A stretch of 64,000 bases of DNA from Geothrix fuzhouensis. GTDB lineage: Bacteria; Acidobacteriota; Holophagae; Holophagales; Holophagaceae. This document shows, piece by piece, positions 7,569 to 15,805 of the stretch. Location: positions 144,968 through 208,967 of the forward strand of contig NZ_JANHMQ010000005.1 of assembly GCF_024609325.1 (NCBI RefSeq), read 5' to 3'. The position numbers were made by a program, and so were the translations under genes. The notes under the pieces are model-generated. The model was not told where the DNA came from. It did no database searches and worked only from the letters and a program-made list of their open reading frames with translations. Each line of letters starts with the position of its first letter. Position 1 is the stretch's first letter.

Positions 7569-10500
7569 ATGAAGACACGACTTCCCGAACACGGCCCCCT
7601 TGAGACCCCCCGCTTCTGGCGGACCCTCGAAGAGCGCATCGAGACGCCCGAGGCCCAGCAGGCCGCCCACGACGAGTTCCTGCCCGGCGCCATCCCGCCA
7701 TCCTTCAACATGGGCCCGGACTACAACGATGTCCACGGCCTGCCGCCCCAGAGCGGCGTCTCCCGGCGCGACTTCCTGGGCCTGGTGAGCGCGGCCGCCG
7801 CGCTGGCCGCCACCGTGGCCTGCGACCGCAAGGGCCAGGGCACCGTGGTGCCCTACACCAAGCGCCCCGTCGAGGTGATCCCCGGCGTGGCCAACTACTA
7901 CGCCAGCGCCCACCAGGAAGGCCGCCGCGTCTATCCCGTGCTGGTGAAGACGCGCGAGGGCCGCCCGATTCACCTCACGGGCAACGACGAACACCCCGGC
8001 GTGAAGGGCAAGACCAGCCCCCGCACCATGGCCGACGTGCTGCGCCTCTACGATCCCGATCGCCTGCGCGCCCCGAAGGCCAGTGGCCGCGTGGTGAGCT
8101 GGGCCGAGGCAGAAGGTCATCTCCACGCCGCGCTCACTGGAGCCAAGGCCGCCGGCAAGCCTGTGCTCCTCATCTCCGGCGCGGTGGCTTCGCCCAGCCG
8201 CAAGGCCCTGCTGGCGGACCTCAAGACTGCCCTACCCACCCTGGAGCACCTGGCCTACGAACCCGCCGCCGGTGACGCGGTCGAGGTGGCCGCCCTGGCC
8301 AGCTTCGGGCAGGCCGTGGACCTCCAGCCACGGCTGGCCAAGGCCAAGGTCATCCTGTCCCTTGGCGCGGACTTCCTCAATGGCGAGGATCCGGAAGCGC
8401 TTGGCGCCTGGGGCGCCAAGCGGAGGTTGAAAAGCGCGCAGGAGTCCATCAACCGCCTCTGGGTGCTGGAAGGCCCCCTGACGCTGACGGGCACCAATGC
8501 AGATGAGCGGGTTCCTGTTTCACCCTCGCGCCTTGGCGCCATGGCTTTCGCCCTGGCGAAAGAACTGGCAGGCAAGGGCGTCGCACTGCCCGCAGGCACA
8601 GATCTATCCGGGGTTTCCACGGGCGCGCCCGCGGAAATTCCGCAGGCTACCTGGGCCAGCCTCGTGAAGGATCTCAAGGCCGCAGGTCGTCAGGCCGTGG
8701 TTCTCTGCGGGGCCCAGATGCCCGCCGAGGTGCACCAGGCCGCGCATCTGCTGAATGCCATGCTGGGTTCCGAGGCCGTCGCGGCCATCCCGGCCGAGCC
8801 CCTGGCCACCGTGAAGGAGCTCGAAACCGCCGTCCAGGGCATGGCGGCGGGCCGCTTCGCCGCCGTCCTCTTCTGGGATGTGAACCCTGCCTACACCTTC
8901 CCGCAGGCCGCCGCCTGGAAAGATGCTGTGGCCAAGGTGCCCGTCCGGGCCTGGATCGGCCAGGTGGAAGATGAGACCGCCGCCCAGTGCCAGTTGCTGC
9001 TGCCCGAAAACCACTGGCTGGAGAGCTGGGGCGACTTCAGCACGCCCAGCGCTGCCGTCCTGCAGCAGCCCACCATCGGCACGCTCTACGACACCCGCCA
9101 GGGCGAGGACGTCCTGCTGGATGTCCTCAAGGCCCTCGGCGCCGCCGTTCCCGACGGCTACCACGCCTACCTGCAGGCCCGGTGGAAGAAGGAGCTGCCC
9201 TTCGGCACGTCCTTCGAGCAGGCCCTCCATGACGGCCTGGTGAAGGGCGAGGCCAAGGCCTCCGCGCCTTCGTTCAAGGGCGCCTCCGTGGCCGCCGCCG
9301 CCAAGCGGGCCGCCGCAAGCAGGGCCGAGGGCCTGGAGCTGGTGCTCTTCCCCGGCTTCGCCACCCACGATGGCCGCCACGCCAACAACAGCTGGCTCCA
9401 GGAAACGCCGGACCCCATCTCGAAGATGACCTGGGACAACCCGGTGGCCGTGTCCGTGCAGGATGCCAAGGCCCTGGGCATCGAAGAGGGAGATCTGGTC
9501 AACCTGTCCCTGGACGGCATCACCCTGAAGCTGCCCGCGGTCATCCAGCCCGGCCAGGCCCAGGGCGTGCTGGCCCTGGCCCTCGGCTACGGCCGCACCA
9601 CCGGCGGCGTGGCCAAGGGCATGGGCGTCAATGCCTTCCCCCTGGTGGGCCTGGAGCCCGCCAGCACCCACGTGCGCAGCGGCGCAAGGCTGGCCAAGGC
9701 GGGCGGCAAGAAGACCCTCTCCCGCACCCAGAGCCACCATCGCATGGAGGGCCGCGACCTCGTCCGCTCGCTCACCATGGACGAGTTCGCCCACGATCCC
9801 CAGGGTCACCACCACCGGCCCGAACTGGTGACGCTCTACGAAGAGCAGCGGTTCCCGGACCACAAGTGGGGCATGGTCATCGATCTGGCGGCCTGCGTAG
9901 GCTGCTCTGCCTGCATGGTGGCCTGCCAGTCCGAGAACAACGTGGCCACCGTGGGACCCGAGCAGGTGGCCCGGGGCCGCGAGATGCACTGGATCCGCAT
10001 CGACCGCTACTACGAGGGCGAGCTGGAGAACCCGAAGGTGGTGCACCAGCCGATGCTGTGCCAGCACTGCGACAACGCGCCCTGCGAGAACGTGTGCCCA
10101 GTGAACGCCACGAATCACAGCGCTGAAGGTCTCAACCAGATGGCCTACAACCGCTGCGTGGGCACCCGCTACTGCGCCAACAACTGCCCCTACAAGGTGC
10201 GGCGCTTCAATTTCCTCGAGTACACCGCCTTCAAGACCGAGCCCGAGACCCTGGTCTACAACCCCGAGGTCACGGTCCGGCCCCGCGGCATCATGGAAAA
10301 GTGCTCCTTCTGCGTCCAGCGCATCAACGACGGGAAGATCCGCGCCAAGGGTGAGGGCCGCGCCATCCTCGACGGCGAGATCACCACCGCCTGCATGGCC
10401 GGCTGCCCCTCGGACGCCATCGTGTTCGGCGACCTGAAGGATCCCAAGAGCAAGGTCTCCCAGCTGGTGGCCGCCACCCGCGCCTACCGCGTGCTGGAGG

Positions 10501-10580
10501 AGCTGGGCGTCAAGCCCGCCATCACCTACCTGGCCGATCTGAAGAATCCCGCTCTTGAGGGAGGTCACCATGAAGCCTGA
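7569..10580 (+). CDS. actB: ACIII subunit B, molybdopterin-oxidoreductase-like and iron-sulfur protein
   Basis: ActB is the large periplasmic subunit of alternative complex III. The 1003-residue protein begins with a cytoplasmic leader and a twin-arginine-like motif SRRDFLGL (residues 65-72) followed by a hydrophobic run ending in Cys85. A B1 domain related to molybdopterin oxidoreductases (about 90-740) follows; in characterised ACIII this domain carries no Mo cofactor. The B2 ferredoxin-like domain has cysteine clusters at C776xxC779xxC782xxxC786, C831xxC834xxxxC839xxxC843, around C863 (CVGTRYCANNC), around C912 (CSFC) and around C942 (CMAGC). That set fits three [4Fe-4S] clusters plus one [3Fe-4S]. 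B1 and B2 are fused, as is usual. The 3' end overlaps actC. Confidence 0.93.
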   Translation: MKTRLPEHGPLETPRFWRTLEERIETPEAQQAAHDEFLPGAIPPSFNMGPDYNDVHGLPPQSGVSRRDFLGLVSAAAALAATVACDRKGQGTVVPYTKRPVEVIPGVANYYASAHQEGRRVYPVLVKTREGRPIHLTGNDEHPGVKGKTSPRTMADVLRLYDPDRLRAPKASGRVVSWAEAEGHLHAALTGAKAAGKPVLLISGAVASPSRKALLADLKTALPTLEHLAYEPAAGDAVEVAALASFGQAVDLQPRLAKAKVILSLGADFLNGEDPEALGAWGAKRRLKSAQESINRLWVLEGPLTLTGTNADERVPVSPSRLGAMAFALAKELAGKGVALPAGTDLSGVSTGAPAEIPQATWASLVKDLKAAGRQAVVLCGAQMPAEVHQAAHLLNAMLGSEAVAAIPAEPLATVKELETAVQGMAAGRFAAVLFWDVNPAYTFPQAAAWKDAVAKVPVRAWIGQVEDETAAQCQLLLPENHWLESWGDFSTPSAAVLQQPTIGTLYDTRQGEDVLLDVLKALGAAVPDGYHAYLQARWKKELPFGTSFEQALHDGLVKGEAKASAPSFKGASVAAAAKRAAASRAEGLELVLFPGFATHDGRHANNSWLQETPDPISKMTWDNPVAVSVQDAKALGIEEGDLVNLSLDGITLKLPAVIQPGQAQGVLALALGYGRTTGGVAKGMGVNAFPLVGLEPASTHVRSGARLAKAGGKKTLSRTQSHHRMEGRDLVRSLTMDEFAHDPQGHHHRPELVTLYEEQRFPDHKWGMVIDLAACVGCSACMVACQSENNVATVGPEQVARGREMHWIRIDRYYEGELENPKVVHQPMLCQHCDNAPCENVCPVNATNHSAEGLNQMAYNRCVGTRYCANNCPYKVRRFNFLEYTAFKTEPETLVYNPEVTVRPRGIMEKCSFCVQRINDGKIRAKGEGRAILDGEITTACMAGCPSDAIVFGDLKDPKSKVSQLVAATRAYRVLEELGVKPAITYLADLKNPALEGGHHEA

Positions 10581-11976
10581 TGCCGCCATCCTGTCCGGCG
10601 ACATCCCGGAGGCCCTGATCGAGCCGGCCCTCACCGTGGGTGTGGTCACGCCCGGCAGCCTGGACGATCAGGTGCTGGCCTTCCCCGAGACCCGGCCCCC
10701 GAAGCAGTGGTACATCGGCCTGGCCGTCACCCTCACGGCCCTCATCATCGGCGTCGGCTGCATCGGCTACGTCTTCGTCACCGGCATCGGCGCCTGGGGC
10801 AACACCAGCCCCGTGTTCTGGGCCTTCGACATCATCAACTTCGTGTTCTGGGTAGGCATTGGCCACGCCGGCACGCTGATCTCGGCCATCCTCTTCCTGT
10901 TCCGCAAGCGCTGGCGCAACGCCATTGCGCGCTTCGCCGAGGCCATGACCATCTTCGCGGTCATCTGCGCCGTGATCTTCCCCCTGATCCACATCGGCCG
11001 GCCCTGGCTGGCCTACTGGCTGTTCCCCTACCCGAACCAGCGGGCCCTCTGGACCAACTTCCGCTCGCCCCTGCTCTGGGACGTCTTCGCGGTGAACACC
11101 TACTTCTCCGTGTCCGCGATGTTCTGGTACCTGGGCCTGATCCCCGACATCGCCTCCATGCGCGACCGGGCGACCGGCAAGGTCCGGAAGGTCATCTACA
11201 CCGTGCTGGCCATGGGCTGGCGCGGTGCCGCCTCCCACTGGCAGCACTACGAAAAAGCCTACCTGCTGTTGGCGGGCCTGGCCACGGGCCTGGTGCTCTC
11301 CGTGCACTCGGTGGTGAGCTTCGACTTCGCCACCTCCGTGGTGCCCGGCTGGCACATGACCATCTTCCCGCCCTACTTCGTGGCGGGCGCCATCTTCGCC
11401 GGTTTCGCCATGGTGGTGATGGTGCTGGTGGTCGTCCGCGAGACCATGCAGCTCAAGAACCTCATCACCATGCGCCACCTGGACGTGATGAACAAGGTCA
11501 TCCTCGCCATGAGCTGCCTCATGGGCTACAGCTACATGATGGAGGGCTTCACGGCCTGGTACTCGATGAACGAGTACCTCCACCACAGCTTCATGAACAT
11601 CATCAGCGGCACCTACGGCTGGGCCGGGTGGGTCACCATCAGCTGCAACATCTTCATCCCGCAGATCCTCTGGTTCAAGAAGGCCCGCGCCAGCTACTTC
11701 TGGATGATCCTGGTGGCCGTGGGCGTGACCATCGGCATGTGGTTCGAGCGCTTCGTCATCATCGTGGTCTCGCTGCACCAGGACTACCTGCCCTCCGCGT
11801 GGCGCATCTACAAACCGACCATGATCGACTTCGGCGTCCTCCTGGGCACCTTCGGGATCTTCTTCACGCTCGTCCTGCTCTTCGCCCGGGTGCTCCCAGT
11901 CATCGCCACCACCGAGGTGAAGGCGATCCTCCCCGGCGCCCAGCCCTCTCACCATGGAGACGACCACCATGTCTGA
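10570..11976 (+). CDS. actC: ACIII subunit C, NrfD-like quinol-binding membrane protein
   Basis: ActC is a polysulfide-reductase/NrfD-like integral membrane subunit with the quinol-oxidation site of alternative complex III. The 468-residue product has about ten membrane helices. Family-typical segments include GHAGTLISAILFLFRKRWR and WQHYEKAYLLLAGLATGLV, and HSVVSFDFATSVVPGWH carries conserved His/Asp residues of the NrfD fold. I chose the ATG at 10570 because GGGAGGT lies just upstream at the right distance; this start overlaps the last codons of actB. An in-frame start five codons earlier is less well supported. The 3' end overlaps the start of the actDE gene. Confidence 0.92.
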   Translation: MKPDAAILSGDIPEALIEPALTVGVVTPGSLDDQVLAFPETRPPKQWYIGLAVTLTALIIGVGCIGYVFVTGIGAWGNTSPVFWAFDIINFVFWVGIGHAGTLISAILFLFRKRWRNAIARFAEAMTIFAVICAVIFPLIHIGRPWLAYWLFPYPNQRALWTNFRSPLLWDVFAVNTYFSVSAMFWYLGLIPDIASMRDRATGKVRKVIYTVLAMGWRGAASHWQHYEKAYLLLAGLATGLVLSVHSVVSFDFATSVVPGWHMTIFPPYFVAGAIFAGFAMVVMVLVVVRETMQLKNLITMRHLDVMNKVILAMSCLMGYSYMMEGFTAWYSMNEYLHHSFMNIISGTYGWAGWVTISCNIFIPQILWFKKARASYFWMILVAVGVTIGMWFERFVIIVVSLHQDYLPSAWRIYKPTMIDFGVLLGTFGIFFTLVLLFARVLPVIATTEVKAILPGAQPSHHGDDHHV

Positions 11977-13111
11977 GACCTCGTATTCGGTTCTCGGCGT
12001 CTTCGACACGCCCGATGCCTTGATGCAGGCCATCCCCAAGGTGCGCGCCAGCAAGCTGGGCACCGTGGAGGCCTACACGCCCTACGCCATCCACGGCATC
12101 GAGGAGGCCCTGGGCCTGCGCCGCTCGCCCCTGGGCGGCATGGTGCTGGTGATGGGCATCCTGGGCGCCATCACAGCCTTCGGCTTCCAGTACTGGATCA
12201 GCGCCATCGACTACCCGATCATCACCGGCGGCAAGTCGGCCGGATCCTGGGAAGCCTTCATCCCCATCATGTTCGAAGTGACGGTGCTCTTCGCCACCTT
12301 CACGGCGGGTCTGGGAATGCTGTTCCTCCTGAACAAGCTGCCCTTCTTCGGCCACCCGGTGCTCTCGTCCAAGTCCATCAAGGGCATCACGAGGGACCGC
12401 TACGTCGTGGCCCTGGAGGCCGAGAGCGAGGCCTTCGACAGCGCCGCCGCCGCCCAGGTCCTCCGTGCGGCCGGCGCCATCGAGGTCGAAGTCCTGCCCG
12501 CGCCGGACCGCAGCCCCTTCCTCACCAGCGACTACATCCTGCGGACCCTGGGTGGCATCTTCACCGCCTGCGTGGTGGCCGGGCTGGCGATGTACTTCGC
12601 CACCAAGTGGTTCCCCGTGCTGGCCCCCATGAAGTACATCCAGGACCAGCCTCGGCTGGATGCCCAGAAGGCCTCCAGCTTCTTCAAGGACGGTCACGGC
12701 ATGCAGCAGCCCGTCGCGGGCACCGTGGCCCGGGGCTACCTGCCCACGGCCACGGGCACCCAGGAGGAGGCGGCCTCGCTGGTGAACCCGCTGCCGCGCA
12801 CGCCGGAGGTCTTCGCCCTCGGGAAGAAGGTCTTCACCAACCGCTGCGAGGTGTGCCACGGCGCCCTGGCCAACGGCGTCGGCAGCCTGACGGCGGCCTA
12901 CGGGGCCAAGCCTGCCAACCTGCAGGCCCAGCAGTTCCTGGATTATCCCGACGGCAAGATCTACTGGGCCATCGTGAACGGCAAGAACGCCATGCCCTCC
13001 CACGCCCCCTACCTCTCCGAGCGGGAGCGCTGGGCCGTGGTCGATTACGTGCGCGCCCTCCAGCGCGCCCAGAACGCCAAGGATGAGGATCTGAAGGTGG
13101 CCACCCGATGA
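11969..13111 (+). CDS. actD: ACIII subunits D and E fused: DUF3341 membrane protein with monohaem cytochrome c
   Basis: Residues 1-200 match ActD, the DUF3341 membrane subunit with two TM helices (about 50-72 and 95-118) and a GITRDRYVVALE-type soluble segment. After a third hydrophobic stretch (about 190-212) comes a c-type cytochrome domain with CEVCH at residues 293-297 and a candidate axial methionine in NAMPSHAPYL. In reference ACIII operons ActD and the monohaem ActE are separate proteins; here both lie in one 380-residue frame with no stop between them. The ATG at 11969 has GGAGACGACC upstream and overlaps the actC end. ActF follows at once, so the ABC(DE)F order is kept. Confidence 0.88.
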   Translation: MSETSYSVLGVFDTPDALMQAIPKVRASKLGTVEAYTPYAIHGIEEALGLRRSPLGGMVLVMGILGAITAFGFQYWISAIDYPIITGGKSAGSWEAFIPIMFEVTVLFATFTAGLGMLFLLNKLPFFGHPVLSSKSIKGITRDRYVVALEAESEAFDSAAAAQVLRAAGAIEVEVLPAPDRSPFLTSDYILRTLGGIFTACVVAGLAMYFATKWFPVLAPMKYIQDQPRLDAQKASSFFKDGHGMQQPVAGTVARGYLPTATGTQEEAASLVNPLPRTPEVFALGKKVFTNRCEVCHGALANGVGSLTAAYGAKPANLQAQQFLDYPDGKIYWAIVNGKNAMPSHAPYLSERERWAVVDYVRALQRAQNAKDEDLKVATR

Positions 13112-14253
13112 GCCAGACCAAGAACACTGCCAACCTGCTCTGGGGCGCCGTGGCCCTGGGCGCCCTGGGCGTCCTCGGCACCTATGCCGCCGCCGGCCCC
13201 GAGCGCTTCTGGGCCAATTGGATCCTCTGGTTCGTGCTGCTCATCACCCTGGGCCTGGGGTCGCTGTTCATCGTGGCCCTGGAGCACCTCGTCAGTGCCA
13301 AGTGGAGCGTCCCCATCCGGCGCATTCCCGAGCGTCTGGCCACCGTCCTCATTCCCGCGGTCCCCATCGGCCTCATCGCCCTGGCGGCCCTCCCCGTGCT
13401 CTACCCCGGTTCCCGGCCCGAGGCGGCCCGGCACCCGCTGCTGGCCGGCAAGGCCTTCTGGCTGAGCCTGCCCTTTTTCTCCGTGCGCACGGTGATCTCC
13501 TTCGTCCTCTGCATCCTCGGCCTCTGGTTGCTGGTGGGCGGCTCCCTCAAGCAGGACACCACGAAGGACCCCGCCTTCAACTTCCGGGCCCGCAAGTTCG
13601 CGCCAGCCTTCATGGCCATCTTCGCCCTGGTGATCACCCTGATCGCCTTCGACTGGCTCTCCGGCCTCACGCCCGAGTGGTACAGCGACATCTTCGGCGT
13701 CTACGTCTTCGCCGGCGCCTTCCTCAGCGGCCTGGCGGCCACGGCCCTCGCGATCCTGCACCTTCAGGATCAGGGCCGGCTGGAGGGCGTGCGGGGCGAC
13801 CACCTCTACAACCTGGGGGGCTTCCTTTTCGCCTTCACGGTGTTCTGGTCCTACATCGGCTTCGCCCAGTACATGCTCATGTGGTACGCGAACCTGCCGG
13901 ATGAGGTCATCTGGTACAAGGTGCGCCTCCAGGGCTCCTGGCACCTCATCACGCTGGTCCTGGCTGGCCTGCACTTCGTGCTGCCCTTCTTCGCCCTGGT
14001 GACCCGGGATTCCAAGAAGGACCCCCGGCGCCTGAGGCGCGTGGCCTACCTGATGCTCGGGGCGCATGTGCTTGACATCTACTGGCTCATCTTCCCCATC
14101 CTCGGCACGCCACGCCTCTCCTGGCCCGAGCTCAGCTTCGCCCTCTTCTTCCTGGGCGGGATCCTCCTCTGGGTCCGCGGCGCCATGCAGAAGGGTGAGG
14201 ACATGCCCATCGGCGATCCCTTCCTCCGCGAGGGCCTGGAGTTCCGCCTATGA
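13108..14253 (+). CDS. actF: ACIII subunit F, second NrfD-like membrane subunit
   Basis: The 381-residue protein is an integral membrane subunit related to ActC (quinol:cytochrome c oxidoreductase quinone-binding subunit 2). About ten hydrophobic helices run along the whole length, including GLTPEWYSDIFGVYVFAGAF and FTVFWSYIGFAQYMLMWYAN, which are typical of ActF. In known structures ActF pairs with ActC as a two-fold related module, and a proton path has been proposed through it. The start ATG overlaps the previous stop (ATGA), and its end overlaps the next gene in the same way, which indicates strong translational coupling. Confidence 0.92.
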   Translation: MSQTKNTANLLWGAVALGALGVLGTYAAAGPERFWANWILWFVLLITLGLGSLFIVALEHLVSAKWSVPIRRIPERLATVLIPAVPIGLIALAALPVLYPGSRPEAARHPLLAGKAFWLSLPFFSVRTVISFVLCILGLWLLVGGSLKQDTTKDPAFNFRARKFAPAFMAIFALVITLIAFDWLSGLTPEWYSDIFGVYVFAGAFLSGLAATALAILHLQDQGRLEGVRGDHLYNLGGFLFAFTVFWSYIGFAQYMLMWYANLPDEVIWYKVRLQGSWHLITLVLAGLHFVLPFFALVTRDSKKDPRRLRRVAYLMLGAHVLDIYWLIFPILGTPRLSWPELSFALFFLGGILLWVRGAMQKGEDMPIGDPFLREGLEFRL

Positions 14254-14954
14254 AGATCCACGATTACCTCTCCCCCGAAGAGCTGAAGCGCCTGCTGTCC
14301 GCCCTGCTGCTGGTGGTCTGCTTCATCACGATCGTCGCCTTCTTCGGCTTCACCGTGCTGCCAGGTCTGCGCTACCAGGCCTACACGCAGCCTGACGCCG
14401 TGCCCATCCAGGCCGTGCAGGGCGAAACCGGCTGGCTGGATCCCACGGACTACCCCGCCCAGGCCCGCCAGATCATCCCGCCCATCGATCCCAAGACCGT
14501 GATGACCCCCAATCCGGCCCTCATGGCCCGCGGCAAGGCGATCTTCGCGCAGACCTGCGCCACCTGCCATGGCCCCGAGGGCAAAGGCGATGGACCGGCA
14601 GGAAAGGGCCTCAACCCCATGCCCCGCAACTTCACGCAAAACGCGGGCTGGAAGAACGGCACCCGCATTGAGGACATCTACAAGACCCTGAACGAGGGCA
14701 TCAAGGGCAGCTCCATGGTGGCCTACACGGATCTCTCGAAACGGGACCGCATGGCCCTCGTCCACGTCGTGCAGTCGCTGGGCGCCTTCGACCACGGCGC
14801 CAGCGATCCGAAGGCCACCGCCGCGCTGGAGAAGCTCTTCGCCAGCGCCGGTGAAGTCATCCCCAACCGCATCCCCGTCGCCCGCGCCGTGGACATTCTC
14901 TGCCGCGAGTACGCCGAGGCCCACCCCCAACCTCGGACGGAGGCCCGGCCATGA
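14250..14954 (+). CDS. Membrane-anchored monohaem cytochrome c of the ACIII/caa3 operon
   Basis: The 234-residue protein has one N-terminal membrane helix (about residues 14-40) and one class-I cytochrome c domain with CATCH at 103-107. A likely axial Met lies in GSSMVAYTDLSKRD. It is additional to the cytochrome domain already fused to ActD, so the complex has at least two monohaem c domains beside pentahaem ActA. It sits between actF and the SCO gene, so it most likely carries electrons between ACIII and the haem c of oxidase subunit II. It could instead be the true counterpart of ActE. Both ends overlap neighbouring genes by four bases. Confidence 0.88.
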   Translation: MKIHDYLSPEELKRLLSALLLVVCFITIVAFFGFTVLPGLRYQAYTQPDAVPIQAVQGETGWLDPTDYPAQARQIIPPIDPKTVMTPNPALMARGKAIFAQTCATCHGPEGKGDGPAGKGLNPMPRNFTQNAGWKNGTRIEDIYKTLNEGIKGSSMVAYTDLSKRDRMALVHVVQSLGAFDHGASDPKATAALEKLFASAGEVIPNRIPVARAVDILCREYAEAHPQPRTEARP

Positions 14955-15805
14955 AGCTCCGCCAGATCCACTCAATCCTTTCACCTCTGGCCTTTGCCGC
15001 AGCGCTCCTGTGCGCCCCCGCCCAGGCCCAGGCCCCCAAGCCGCCTCCGGTTCCCGCTCCCAGACCCGTCGAGGGTCCGGCTACCCCTTCCTTCACCCCC
15101 CAGGAAGTGGGCATCGACGAGAAGCTCGGCGCCACGGTGCCTCTTGACCTGGTCCTGAATGGCGAAGACGGCCAGCCCGTCACCCTCCGCCAGCTCATCG
15201 ACAAGCCCACCATCCTGACCCTGAATTACTTCCGTTGCGCCGGCATCTGCACCCCCCAACTCAACGGCGTGGTTGAAGTGCTCAACCGCACCCAGGCCGA
15301 GCCCGGGAAGGATTTCCAGGTCATCACGGTCAGCTTCGACGGGCGGGACACGCCCGAGATGGCCGCCCAGAAGCGCACCAACTACCTGGGCGAGCTCACG
15401 CGGCCCTTCCCCCCGGCCGCCTGGCGGTTCCTCACGGGCCCCGCGGCCACCACTCACGCCCTGGCCGATGCTGTCGGTTTCAAATACAAGCAGGTGGGCG
15501 AGGACTTCGTCCACGCCGCCGCCATCATCTTCCTCAGCCCCCAAGGCAAGGTGACGCGCTACATGTACGGCGTGACCTACCTGCCGGCGGACCTCCAGCT
15601 GGCCGCCCAGGAAGCCGCCCGCGGCGAGGCCCAGCCCACCATCAACAAGTTCCTGAAGTTCTGCTTCAGCTATGACCCCGCGGGGCGCAAGTACGTCCTG
15701 AACACCACCAGCATCGGCGCCACCGTCATCATCCTGGCCGCCCTGATCTTCGTGGTCGCCCTCATCCGCCGGGGCCGCAAGACCAAGCCAGAGGAGACCG
15801 AATGA
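14951..15805 (+). CDS. SCO1/SenC family copper chaperone for the CuA site
   Basis: SCO proteins deliver copper to, or reduce the cysteines of, the CuA centre of cytochrome oxidase subunit II. The 284-residue protein has a Sec signal (about residues 1-27), a proline-rich linker and a thioredoxin fold with the CxxxC copper ligands C96 and C100 (FRCAGICTPQL). The third ligand His188 is in GEDFVHAA. A C-terminal membrane helix (about 250-272) followed by a positively charged tail is an extra anchor, frequent in SCO proteins of ACIII-caa3 operons. It lies directly before ctaD and overlaps it by four bases. Confidence 0.92.
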   Translation: MKLRQIHSILSPLAFAAALLCAPAQAQAPKPPPVPAPRPVEGPATPSFTPQEVGIDEKLGATVPLDLVLNGEDGQPVTLRQLIDKPTILTLNYFRCAGICTPQLNGVVEVLNRTQAEPGKDFQVITVSFDGRDTPEMAAQKRTNYLGELTRPFPPAAWRFLTGPAATTHALADAVGFKYKQVGEDFVHAAAIIFLSPQGKVTRYMYGVTYLPADLQLAAQEAARGEAQPTINKFLKFCFSYDPAGRKYVLNTTSIGATVIILAALIFVVALIRRGRKTKPEETE

